This document shows positions 37,215 through 48,072 of a stretch of 64,000 bases of DNA, piece after piece. How positions within the stretch are numbered: the stretch's first letter is position 1; every line of letters begins with the position of its first letter. Source of the stretch: Chenopodium formosanum (Eukaryota > Streptophyta > Magnoliopsida > Caryophyllales > Amaranthaceae); assembly GCA_024500155.1 (NCBI GenBank), contig CM044862.1, forward strand, positions 28,299,501-28,363,500, given 5' to 3'. Below the pieces are notes generated by a model. It was not told where the DNA came from. It made no database searches and worked only from the letters and a program-made list of their open reading frames with translations. Both the position numbers and the translations under genes were made by a program.

Positions 37215-39813
37215 ATGCCTAGACGACGGGATCGCGATCTTTCCACTCATGGTCGGCGTCAGGCTTTTCGGGAGGACACTCCCACGATTCCTCAGGGTAT
37301 GGATGACAACATCTTAGATTCTGAGCCTCGACCCTCTACGGGTAGGGGTAGGTTGGCTCCACCTCCGTGGACACCAGACCGGTTGGTTTTCTGTCGTTAG
37401 AACCACGTTTCTCATCGTCCACTTGCTGGCATAGTCGATGGCACGCTTCGCCATCACGGTGGAGATTTGATTCCTCGACTTCATGGGATTATCACGAGGG
37501 ATCATGTTACAAACGCTTTGTGGGAATCTGCTGGTCTAGTATACTTTTACTCGACGATCGTAGGGTTTCGCAGCCCCCGGGGTTGTGGCGTGACAGTCGT
37601 TCGCGCGTTGTTGGAGTATGTTTGGGATACTACCAACACTTTTCACTTTGCTTGAGGGAAGATGATAGTGACCCCTCTTGATTTTAGCATGATCAGCGGT
37701 CTACGCTTCACTGACCGAGCTATACAATAGATGTCTGATCTTTCTTGGGGGGCGGCTGAGGCAGCCGATTTGTCAGGTCCGATCGTTCAGCATATCAGGA
37801 CACAGCCGGTGTCTCGAGGTCGTCCTAGGAGCGGGAGATCAGAGTTGGATTTTGTTCTGGACCATGGTTTTGACATGGATGAGACGTCACCTGAGCAGCG
37901 AGTGCGGATCTTCATTTTCATTCTCATTTCCATGACTCTTTCTCCTGATAGGAGTTTGCGTGCGCTCGTTTGCTATCTTCCTTCTTTGCTCAGGATCAGT
38001 GAGATAGGATCCTTTAGTTGGGCCAGCTTCGGATAGGCCGATCTTCTCTTGTCGTTACGTCATGGTTGTAGGCAGCAGAACGACCAGGCTCTAGTCATTG
38101 TCTATGGTTTATGTAGAGTCGTAGAGGTGATGATCTTTCCTCTTCTTATTTTGGTTTAATTTGTTCGACTCGTGTGCTCAAAGATTACTCTTCATTGTAG
38201 TTATGGTTCTACGAGTACTTTCCGGGAATATCCCCTCGACGGCGTCGTGAAGCGGTCCATGACTTCCTTGTCGAAGCCAGCTAGCGTGACCGAGGTGAGT
38301 CACGAGTGGAGTTTGTCCATGGCTACGCGGGCTGCTACACCGAGGAACCTCTTCTGTTGGTGTAAGAATTACTTTGGTAGCCCATTATTTTCTATTCTGA
38401 CGTCATTTTCATCGTTTCATTGCAACTTTTTGTGATTTTCAGGTTGCTATTGATATCCAGTATCGGCCTTGGGCTGGGATGACTAATCATCTCGAGGCCT
38501 TGCAGCTTTCGGCGCACCGCACTATTTTTGTTGGTACTGGACGCTTTCTCTGGTATATGGGGGAGCGTATTATTCGTCAGCACAGTAGTGATCGCTTTGT
38601 GGTGCCCTTGTTTCCACCGGAGTCGATGTTGGACTCACGCTTGCTTAGGGAGTTGATAAACAAGGAGAGCGCTACACTTTCCCTTGGCAGGAGATTGTGC
38701 GTATGGAGGGCGATTATGCGCATGACTTGCTTTCCTCCTTGGCTTTTCCACCCCGTCTTTCTGAGGTATGATTTCTTTTGAGATGTTTGTTGCTATTCGC
38801 TGTTTAAACCGTCGAATAACTTGATTATTCGATTGTATTTTCATACGACTGTTCACCGTGGGGGGGGGGGGGGAGGATTGAGATCCCGCCTCAATCTGTC
38901 CGCTACCCGGGGCCGATCGGTATTACTGAGGACCATATTGCTGACGCGCCAGAGGGTTTCAGACAGGCATATGAGTCTTTGCCTGATGTTTTTGAGCTGG
39001 TAAGCTTTTGATACATTATGCATCCCTTTTAATACTACTTGTTACTAATTTTTTCTTTGCTTTGTTTTCAGCCTACCCGCCCGGAGATGATGGGATTCAT
39101 GAAGCTGGTTGACGCATTGAAGTACTGCATCATCAAGTTTCGGCATGGTGCAAGTTGTCGGGGCGGTTCTGGCGATGTTCTTGAGGTATGTTCACTTTTT
39201 CTTATTTTTACTATTTGTTCTATTTTGCACTGTTGACATCTTTTGATTTTGTGTCTTTCAGGAGCGACAGAGGTCCCGCTCACGCTTGAGGCATAGAGGC
39301 TCGGACAAGGGAGAGCCTATTCGTGGCAGACAATCTCCTGAGGTTCATCGGCATTCTCAGTCTCAGCGGAAGCCTCAGTTTTCTTAGCTATTTCAGGAGG
39401 CTCTGTGGCAGCAGCCTCAATCTTCCCATCTGTTCAAGCACTTTCAGGGTCAGCGGCAGCAGCGACAGTCGTTTTCACAGCCTGAGTTAAGGCCTGTTAT
39501 CACTCTTGTGGATCATGGCTTATAATTTGCTTCATCATTTGGGGCGCTTCCTTCACTGATGCCAGGCTTATTTTCAGTTCCAGTGTATGGGACGATGCCT
39601 TCACCGACGCTTCCTACCTCTTGGAGTCAGTCTACACCGTTTTCCAGTTGGACAGGTTCTACTTTGAGTTTGACTGCTACTGGAGTTAAAGGGATTAGTA
39701 GGGATACTACTCCTCGTACCCAGAAGATGGCGAGACTCTTTGGCTCACCGCTCCCGTATTCACAGGCTGGAGATGACACTGATCCTCACTCTTCTAGTTC
39801 TACAGATTTTTGA
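37215..39813 (+). pseudogene. antisense plant mobile domain (PMD) gene of element A
   Basis: Starts MPRRRDRDLSTHGRRQ at 37215, right after the solo LTR. PMD motifs in order: NALWESAGL (37516), YVWDTTNTFHFA (37617), MIVTPLDFSMISGL (37662), LVCYLPSLLRI (37968), WFYEYFPGISP (38203) and FLWYMGERIIRQ (38548). Introns with GT..AG ends: 38127-38200, about 38362-38442, 38766-38875, 39000-39071 and 39185-39261. The C-terminal exon is Gln/Ser-rich (about 39262-39813). Stops near 37398, 37654, 37728 and 38035 break it, and a run of 14 G sits at 38860-38873 near an acceptor. The exon layout matches B's copy. The domain is known from plant nuclear proteins (MAIN/MAIL1) and transposons; its role here is unknown. 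Confidence 0.82.
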
Positions 39814-40526
39814 CCGAGGGTCTTTATTTGTTCTTTAGTTTGTGACACTTGACACCGCTTATGCATCATAATTCATTTTGTACATTATTCACAGTTTATG
39901 TATTTATTAGTGTGTGTTAGTGTGTGCTTGAGACTCATTGTGTGTGATTGTGTATTTATTGATGACGCAAAAACAAACGTAAGTGGAGTAAGTAGAGGGT
40001 ACCGACCTTCCCCAAAAGAAAAAAGAAAAAAAAAGAAAAGAAAAAAAAAGGGATAAGTTTTGCAACTCCTCCAAAATAAATAAGTGTGGAAATGGGACAA
40101 GGTTTACAACTTCCCCAAAGAAAGAAAATAATAATAATAGAAATAAGAGTAAATAATAAAGTAAAATAATAAATAATAAAGATAAATAGAAACAAGAATA
40201 AAGTAATAAAATAAAATAAAAAATAAAGATAAAAATAATAATAAAAAAATGAGAATTTTATTAGGAATTAAAATCTCGGAAAACAGAATTACAAGATAAA
40301 CGGTGAAGATAAAACAATAAAAATCCGGATAAATATAGGAAAAGGATAAAAAAAGAAAACGCGTGGGCACCGCGACACGGCATTATACACCGTGTCATGG
40401 GAAAAGATGTCGTGTCGCGCCATAAATTCCTGTGACACGGTGGGAATTCCCGTGTCATGGTGCGCGTATTCTACAACAGTGTGGTTACGCGTATAGAAAG
40501 ATTCTGAGTATTTCTGAGCGTTTTTG
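39814..40526. other. spacer between PMD and DUF7745-like genes of element A
   Basis: Holds the block gagggtaccgaccttcccc (39997-40015; a related block is at 53664 in B), a purine-rich and AT-rich low-complexity stretch (40016-40260) and a cluster of CCGTGNCACGG-like palindromes (40368-40465). No gene seen; hydrophobic frames on the minus strand come from composition. Confidence 0.6.
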
Positions 40527-40537
40527 CTATAAAATAG
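40527..40537 (+). promoter_or_regulatory. TATA box of the DUF7745-like gene of element A
   Basis: ctataaaatag, 70 bp before ATG 40607, on the strand opposite to pol. It suggests an internal promoter for the cargo gene. Confidence 0.6.
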
Positions 40538-40606
40538 GGCCAATATATTCGTGATATGCATAATTACGAAACATAAAATAATTAGAATTTCATATTTCAA
40601 TAATAA

Positions 40607-42174
40607 TGTCTCAGAATTTTGATAATACACTGAGCGACTGGTCTTATTCTTTGACCAATACTGACAAAAGAGAGTTTGTATGGTTTCATGTCAGGGTTTT
40701 TTAGCCCTGAGACATGTAGCGATTGAACATGATTTTCTTAGGGCAGCATTAGACTATTCGAGTCCAGAAACACATTGTTTTAAATTTGATTACAATGAAA
40801 TATGTCCCCTGCCGGAGGAATTCGGTGCCATCTTTGGATTTCCTACCAGAAATCTTATTGCCATGCCTACCCTACGTGAGTGTTATTACCAAGACTTTGA
40901 ACGCCATCTGAATCTAATAGATCAAGATTTAAATAGAATTGTGTGTGGTAATGAGGTAGATTTAGAAAAACTTGCAAATTTATATTTCAATCGCCCTGTC
41001 TCTTAGTCTTATCATGTATACCGTAGAAGGGATTATATTTTTTGCATGTTTAGCAAGCTTTTATTTTCAAACGGTAGGGTAGGACATGCTTGTCTAGCAT
41101 ATGTGCTTGAACATGTTGAATCTGGGAGGTCTACTATGCCTACGTGCCTTGGAGAAACTTTGCGCGGCCTTGACGAAGCAAAAGCTGACCGGAAAGCCAT
41201 CAGGAAGGGCTCTCTAGTACTGCTGCATGTAAAAACACGCTTTGAGTAGCCCTCGTGACACAAAACAGGCACGGTAAACTTCTGCCGTGACACGGTGCAT
41301 TCTGTCGTGTCACGGTGGAATCTACAATTTTATTTTATTTTTTCGACTGATTTTTTTTTTTGTTTTGCAGATTTTGTTGATGGAGCGTTCAAAACTTTTT
41401 GAAGCCCCCGACGATATTGAAAAATATGGTCCCAACGATCTAGTCCGCAGGAAGAAGAACTACTCTGTGAACATGTCATATGAAGATTGGAAGAATTTCT
41501 TTGCAAAGAGAGAATTTTCCGTTCGTTGGGTGGTGCCTTGGTGGAGGCTTACTAGTATGGTTGGTACGAATGATACTCCGTATTGTCGGGTTCCTAGTAT
41601 CTCAAGGCTGAATTTTTATTGTCCTTCTCGATTGATGCGACAATATGGACTTGAACAAGTAGTTCCACGCTATAACGATAGTCCTCATGAAGTATCGTTG
41701 CATGAAAGTAACCTTCACAAGTACGAGGCTTATTGGATTGGAAGACCTTTGTGGACCGTTTTGATAAGTAACCAAGCTCCTCCTCCCTTATCTAGTGCAT
41801 ACAAGGCATAGTTGAATCCTAAAAGTAGAAGGGATTGAGTCGGATCACACAACTTTGATGTGAAGGGCCATCTTAGAAGTGAGAAAGCGCCGCCTAAAGA
41901 TCGTCTAGGTCTGAGAACACAAGGGATTGAGTTTAAGACTCCCATAATGCCAAAAAGAAAGAATTATGTGAAAGGGAAGGGTAAGGAGAAGATGGTTTAT
42001 AGAGAAAAGCAACCAAAGAATTTTAAGAAAGGTGAAAGGGGTGAAAGTTCGACTAAAGGTGTGACTGTTCGGGCTACAAAAGACACATTAATGGTAAAGG
42101 CGGACCTAGTTGAAAAAGAGAAGGTGATTCCTAAAGTGAAGAAGGATTATATTAGTATTGCTTTGCTTATATGA
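40607..42174 (+). pseudogene. antisense DUF7745-like gene of element A
   Basis: Starts MSQNFDNTLSDWSYSLTN at 40607. After a frameshift near 40700 it reads FLRAALDYSSPETHCFKFD, CPLPEEFGAIFG (40800) and, after a stop, YVLEHVESGRSTMPTCLGET (41100), matching the N-terminal half of the plant family called DUF7745 (a [F/W]xDPxxxCFxF block, then an EEY/EEF block, then AETxRxL). An intron (about 41246-41370) ends in a textbook tgttttgcag and contains CCGTGACACGG palindromes. Exon 2 holds DWKNFFAKREFSVRWVVPWW (41485) and ISRLNFYCPSRLMRQYGLEQ (41600). The tail is Lys/Gly-rich (KGKGKEKM near 41970). In-frame stops at 41809 and 41836. Function unknown. The tail matches 59333-59557 in element B. Confidence 0.78.
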
Positions 42175-42394
42175 TTTATAATTTTTAAAATAAGGCGCAT
42201 GATGCCAATAATTGTAGTCACATTTATTTCAATAATAATGGCATATTTATTTTTGCCTTAAAAAAATTACAATGACTTTTTTTTTATCCGAGTGAAGAAG
42301 TCAGACGCAATGGAAGAATGAAAATAAAAAACATCGAACAAATAACAGAATTCGCAAAGTCTGCGTTACTAAAAAAATCGGAAAGTCAGAGATT

Positions 42395-42735
42395 CCACCA
42401 TGCCACGGTGGAGACTGCCGTGACACGGTGGAATACGCCGTGGCGCGACAATTTTTTTTTTTTTTGCTGGGCTTCCACTATGACACGGTGGAAAATTCGG
42501 TGACACGGTGGAGGTTCCCCTGGCGCGGCAATTTTTTATTTATTTTTAACTTCCACCGTGACACGGTTGCAAATGTCGTGACACATTGGAGGTTCCCGTG
42601 GCGCGGCAAATATTTTTTTTTTTTTTTTTTTGGTACAGTTCCACCATGTCACGGTAGTAACTGTCGTGACACGGTGGAAATTCCCGTGCCACGGTAGACT
42701 TCGGATGAGGATTTTGAGCTCCATTTTGTCGTGAC
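42395..42735. repeat. tandem palindrome cluster between convergent gene ends of element A
   Basis: Four diverged units of about 75-85 bp. Each carries two or three CCGTGNCACGG-like palindromes framed by ttccacc..ggtgga, then a ccgtggcgcgg variant and a T-run. It lies between the stop of the plus-strand DUF7745-like gene (42174) and the stop of minus-strand pol (42883), so it is the 3' flank of both. Confidence 0.85.
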
Positions 42736-42820
42736 ACAATGCTGATCTGGCGCGTATACTTGATCGACGGAGGAGGGATTTTATTTTTTTAAAAGTGGTC
42801 GGGCCCCCTTGAGGGGTTGC

Positions 42821-42856
42821 CTACGTATCCTTAAAAAGGAATCAGGCCAAACGTAG
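42821..42856. other. conserved hairpin after pol (element A)
   Basis: CTACGT (42821-42826) pairs with ACGTAG (42851-42856), with an inner atccttaaaaaggaat stem. Sequence and pairing are shared with 60015-60051 in element B. Both lie 27-60 bp past the pol end. Confidence 0.65.
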
Positions 42857-42882
42857 CTCTATTGGGTCATGAACCCATGCAA

Positions 42883-44105
42883 CTAGGCATAATATTTCTT
42901 GAGTTGATCCAAGTTGGTTAAATTGTGGAAACCGTTACCGTCCATGTCAACCAATTGTGCCGCTCCGCCAGACAAGATGGCTTTAACAATGTACGGGCCT
43001 GACCAATTTGGTCTGAAGTTTCCTCTTGGATCCAACACATTTTTGCGAAGTGTCTTAAGCACCAGGTGACCTTCTTTGATGTTCTTAGTCTAGACTTTTT
43101 TATTGAAATGTCGCACCATACGCTGTTGGTAGGTTTGGACATGATGCAAAGCTGCCAAGCTTTTTTCGTCAAGTATGACTAGTTCATCATATCTTGCTCT
43201 AATCCAGTCGACTTCATCTATTTAGCTTTCCAACGCGATTCAGAGAGAAGGGATTTTGAGCTCTATTTTTTGTACAGCTTCAACTCCATAGACAAAAGAG
43301 AAAGCGGTAGCCCCCGTTGATGTACGAACAGAGGTTCAATAACCCCAAAGGCCGAAATGTAGCTTACTTGGCCAATCTATGTAATTTTCCATCATCTTTT
43401 CGATGATATTTTTTACATTTTTGTTGGATGATTCGACCGCACCATTTGTTTATGGCCTGTAGGGTGTGATTTGTGATGCTTGATATGATATTTCTGTAAT
43501 AGTTCCGCGCATTTGGCTTGGAAATGCGTTCCATTATAACTAATCATCTCATGAGGTACCCCATAGAGGCATATGATATTTTTCTCAATGAATTGAGCTA
43601 CATGTTTTGCCGTTAGCTTAGCATATGAGACCGCTTCGACCCATTTAGTGAAATAGTTGATTGCTACGAGGATGAATTCATGCCCCCCTTGTCCTGGTGG
43701 CGTTATCTTTACAATGATGTCGATACCCCAAGTAGAGAAAGGCCATGGAGAGGTGTACGTGTGTAAAAGCGAAGGTGGAACGTGCTGTAAATTTTCATAG
43801 ACTTGACATTTATACATTTCTTGATGTATTCGTGACAATCTCTCTCCATGGTAGTCCAATAATAACCCTGTCGTTGAATCTTCTGGACTAACATCTTAGC
43901 GTTCATATGCGTTTCAAATATGCCGGCATGGAGATTTTCCATGGTTTTGTGTGCTTCTTTCTTGGCTATGCATAAGATATTTCTTCCAAGTGCAGTCCTT
44001 TTGTGGAGTTCTCCCCTGATGAGCTCATACTGTGAGGCCAGGAGCCTCAAAGCATGTCGTTCCCTTTTATCAACATTAGGAGGGTATTCTCCTTTTGTCA
44101 CATAG
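42883..44105 (-). pseudogene. element A integrase (degenerate)
   Basis: From about 44105 down: LHAGIFETHMNAKML with the zinc-site histidines and a C-terminal half that needs a frameshift near 43840. The core reads VAINYFTKWVEA (43640), where the first catalytic Asp is Asn, and MISYNGTHFQAK (43545), where the second is Tyr. The region of the catalytic Glu is frameshifted near 43460. The end reads NLDQLKKYYA and stops at 42883. Integrase would insert the DNA copy; three separate active-site losses make this one dead. Confidence 0.9.
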
Positions 44106-44757
44106 TTAAGGATATCTGTATACCATGGCTCTTCATCTTCTTCCTCTGATTCTTGTTCATCATCAAGTGCGTGAACATAAGACGGCTCATATCTTCTTTC
44201 TATGGTCGATGGCATTCTGATTGTATCGGTTTGTATTCGCACCATTGATGCTAATTTATCCAGTGCGTCGGTAAACTGGTTTTCTACTCTAGGCAAGTAC
44301 GTATATTTCACTTCATCTAGTTGCTCCGTGAGAGTTTCCAGATGAGCTTGATACGTAGCGAGACTTTCACTTCTCACCTTCCATCTCTTGGAGATTTGGT
44401 TAATGATTAGTGATGAATCACCGTAGATTCTGAGCCTCTTAATTCCCAAGGCCACAGCTGTTTCTAATCCCCCTCGTATTCTACGACATTGTTGGTGACA
44501 TCAAAGTCGAGCTTCATGGAAATTGGAATATGCTCTTCATTTGGTGATACGAGCAAGACTCCTACACCACAACCTTTTTGGTTTGAAGCTCTGTCGAAAT
44601 AGAGCGTCCAGCTATCATCTTCGGTCATGAGTAAATCTTCGTTAGGGAAATCATACCCATATTCTTCTTTCTCAACTTCTTCTAGCGGAAAATCTACTAA
44701 GAAGTCAGAAACCGCATAACCATAGATGGCTTTTTGTGGTACAAATTTCAAGTCAAA
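44106..44757 (-). pseudogene. element A archaeal-type RNase H (second RNase H)
   Basis: WTLYFDRASNQKGCGVGVLL (44600) with the first catalytic Asp, VTNNVVEYEGD with the Glu (44480), a break, then LRIYGDSSLIINQIS (44420) with the third acidic residue, and VENQFTDALDKLASM (44265). An additional RNase H of this type after the ordinary one marks the Tat group. One stop/frameshift near 44463. Confidence 0.88.
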
Positions 44758-46020
44758 TTAAGCAAGGTTTACTATCCACCTTGATAATCTGCCATTGAGT
44801 GTTGCTTTTTCGAACAAGTACTTGAGAGGAACCATCTTGGACACGACATGCACTGTATGAGTGAGCATGTAATGCCTTAGTTTCTGTGCGGCCCAAACAA
44901 ATGCGAGACACAACTTTTCAAGCGATGTGTATCGTGTCTCATATCCTTGAAGCTTCTTGCTCAAATAGTAAATTACATTCTCCTTGCTTTCGATCTCTTA
45001 TGATAGCATTGCCCCCATCATTTCTCTTGTGACTGTAAGGTAGAGTCGAAGAGCAAAGTCAAGTATTGCTGGCGCTAGCACGGGTGGGTTTGCAAGGTAC
45101 TCTTTGATTTTGTCGAAGGCTTTTTGGCAATCATCATCCCATGTGACTTGGACATTTTTCTTAAGCTTCTTGAATATAGGTTTACATATCGCCGTGAGTT
45201 TTGATATGAACCTACTTATGTATTATAGCCTTCCAATGAAGCCTCAAATTTCTTTCTCATTCTTGGGCGGTGGCATGGCCATGATTTCTTTGACGTTTGT
45301 GGGACCTGTTTCAATCCCTCAAGAACTTATCACATATACAAGTATTTTGCCTGACGTGACTCCAAATGCACACTTTGCTTGATTTAATCTCATGTTGTAC
45401 TTGCGGAGTCTTTCAAAAAACTTGCGAAGTGCAATGATGTGGCCTGGATGATCTTTAGACTTAAAGGTCATATCATGTAACAATGTTGTGGCTGCTCTTT
45501 GGTAGGTGGTACCCGCGTTTTTCAACCCGAATGGCATTACCGTACAGCAATATGTACCCCATTGTGTGATGAATGTGGTTTTCTCCATATCTTCCTCGGT
45601 CACTAATACTTGATTATATCCGGAGTAGTCGTTCATGAACGATAGGAGTGCATGGTTTGTTGTATTATCGTCCAGAATGTCAATGTGAGGTAGAGGGAAC
45701 CCATCTTTCGAGCTTGCCTTATTGAGGTCCCTGTAATCAACACACATCCTGACCCTTCCATCCTTCTTTGGAACTGGAACCACATTTTCTATCCACTCTG
45801 GGTACTTGGATACTTTGATGAAACCTGCACCCAATTTTTTTCTGATTTCTTCTTTGATTTTGAGGGCCACATCCGGTTTCATACGGCGCAGCTTTTGTTT
45901 GACAGGTTTCATACCCGGAATGAGTTTTATCATATACTGAGCTATATCCCTGTCAATTCCTGGCATATCTTGGTATGACCAAGCACATAAATCAATAAAT
46001 TCACTAAGCAAGTTAATTAG
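44758..46020 (-). pseudogene. element A reverse transcriptase and RNase H; YVDD motif deleted
   Basis: RT: WSYQDMPGIDRDI (45975), KDGRVRMCVDYRDLNKA (45740) with the first catalytic Asp, MPFGLKNAGTTYQRA (45530). Where the YVDD box should follow, the frame goes LLHDMTFKSKDH: compared with element B, 12 residues including YVDD are missing in frame (junction at about 45466-45478). RNase H follows with YYLSKKLQGYETRYTSLEKL (44960) and stops near 45016. Stops near 45319 and 45250. The polymerase could not work. Confidence 0.92.
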
Positions 46021-47122
46021 CTCTTTGCGTTCATCATAACTTAGTGTTAATCCAATTTTACTTCTTTGATAGTCGTATCATTGGAAATATTAACTGTTTC
46101 TGTATCTTCAATAATTGTTGTTTTATTTTCGTGTTCTTCCATTTCTTTTATTATTTCTTTGTCATTTTTATCATTAGCAAAGCAATATTGATCAGGGTTA
46201 GGGGAATGACACGCATCGTAAGCAAAGGTATTCATTTTATTGAATTCATTAGACATTACATCAAGGGGAGGCAAGGTCAGCTGCGACCTCGCCGGAATTA
46301 TTTGGGACAGAAAGAGAAGGCTCAACAAGAGACTCAGGATTGGATTTTATAGCAGAAAGAGGGTCGGCCTCAGACCCTAATGACTCGTCTACAGACTTAG
46401 ACTCAGACTCGGACTTGGACCCAAATGACTCAGACTCATCAAACATAGGACCTTCGCCAGCGGTTATTTCCAATTTCTCTCTGATTGGAGTAGTGATCTT
46501 CACTGTCTTGCGCCATCCCTTTGAAATATTATCAGCCTGGACGATTAAATCGGAGGGGTCAAAATCCTTGCTTGATATAACATCTTGAATGAGCTCGAAA
46601 TCATTATTGCAGACAAGCTTTGATTCATTCTTTTCTAGTCCAAAAAGAAGGTTAATGTTTAGATCATCTGAGCTTAGACTAGCTGATTTCTCAATTGTGA
46701 AGGGTTCTTCGCTTTCATCGACGAAGTCACAATCAAGGAAAATCTTGAATCCTGGTTCACACCTCCCATCGTGGACGAAAGGCTCAGGAAATTCATAACA
46801 TGGGAAGTCTTCCCCTTCTTTGATATATTGGCCATTGAGGGTAATGGATATGGATCCATGGCCATTTTCGTCTTCATGATTCGAGCATTATTGCGAGCCT
46901 TCATTTTCAGGAGGGCTTGTTTCATATCTGCTTCTGTTGTTGGCTTGAATCCCAAGCCAATGGTATCTTTCTTGAGTGCGCCAAGATGGCCCCAAAGTTC
47001 AACTATTTTCTTTTTGAGTCCGAGGGTCATTCCAGGGAAATGCCCTTGCTTCTTCATAATGGCATTAACATTGGTATTTAAATAAGGATCAAAGTCGAGA
47101 TGACACTTATCCTCTTCTTCGA
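46021..47122 (-). pseudogene. element A protease-RT linker
   Basis: Low-complexity acidic sequence (DESESFGSKSESESKSVDES near 46440) and GLGFKPTTEADMKQALLKMK (46950), a G-patch-like short block seen in plant gypsy polyproteins between protease and RT. Several frameshifts. The matching part in B is 63649-63939. Confidence 0.75.
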
Positions 47123-47665
47123 TCATGAGAACATCATCGAGCGGAAACCCCAGAGATCTTCATCTTCTTCGTCATGTTCAACATGGACGATGGGAGTAGT
47201 GATAACTTGAATGCGCATGGGGGAGGCATCAATGGTAATTGGAACCCCTCCAACTATGTCTTTCACTTTTTGGTGCAACGATGATGGGATCGCCTTTAGC
47301 TCATGAAGCCAAGGACGTCCTAACAACATATTAAAAGAAGCCTTAATGTCCACCACCTGGAACTTGGTGCGACGTTCAATGGCTCCAGTAGTAATGTTTA
47401 GCATGATAGTACCCACAGCTTGACGGCGAGTATAATCATAAGCGTGAATCCCTTGAGTAGAGGGAGTTAGTTCTTCATTCTCTATGCCCAACTTCTTTAC
47501 AGTGCGTAGTGGGCACACATTGATTGCAGAGCAATTATCAACCAAGCTCATAGGAACATTCATCTGCCTACACACCACACTGAGGTTTAAGGCCTTGTTA
47601 TGTTGGTCCCTTTCCAGGGGCAGATCCTTGTCAGAAAAGGAAATCAAATTGCTAGTACATGGCAA
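47123..47665 (-). pseudogene. element A aspartic protease
   Basis: Open over 180 codons. Active-site region LVDNCSAINVCPLRT (47545), where the usual Gly after Asn is Cys. Later MLLGRPWLHELKAIPSSLHQ (47310), the hydrophobic-GRPW hallmark of gypsy proteases. It would cleave the polyprotein. It is in the right order after gag. Confidence 0.88.
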
Positions 47666-48072
47666 TTAAGTAGTGAGAAAGTCGACTAGTCCTTGAGGAG
47701 TCATATCATCATCAACTCCTATTTTCACCAGAGCATTCATCACAGCGTTTCGATGCTCATGAGAGGTGGCCAAAAGCTTCCATACGTTCATTTCCACCTT
47801 GGTCTTTTGTAATTGTTTGACCACATCGTTGTTCATAGCGTCGATAGGATCAACTATTAGTTGTGATTGCGGTGGAGGTGGAGGTGGACTAGGCTGTTAC
47901 AACCGTCCACCTCTGGTAAGAACCTTGACCTCAAGGTCTCCCCAAACATCTTCACTTATGCCAAGAGACGAACAGGCTACATCCTTGAGATAGATGTCTT
48001 CATCGTCACTATCCCAAATTACATTCACTTCTTCATAGCTCGAGACAAATACAACTTTCGGCAGAGGTTCAT

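Noticed and set aside
40104..40370. Hydrophobic minus-strand frame
   Set aside because: AT-rich low-complexity spacer; no conserved residues.
37215..42174. Envelope-like genes of a retrovirus-type gypsy element
   Set aside because: The genes are on the strand opposite to pol, have introns and show PMD and DUF7745 motifs; no signal peptide or membrane anchor seen.
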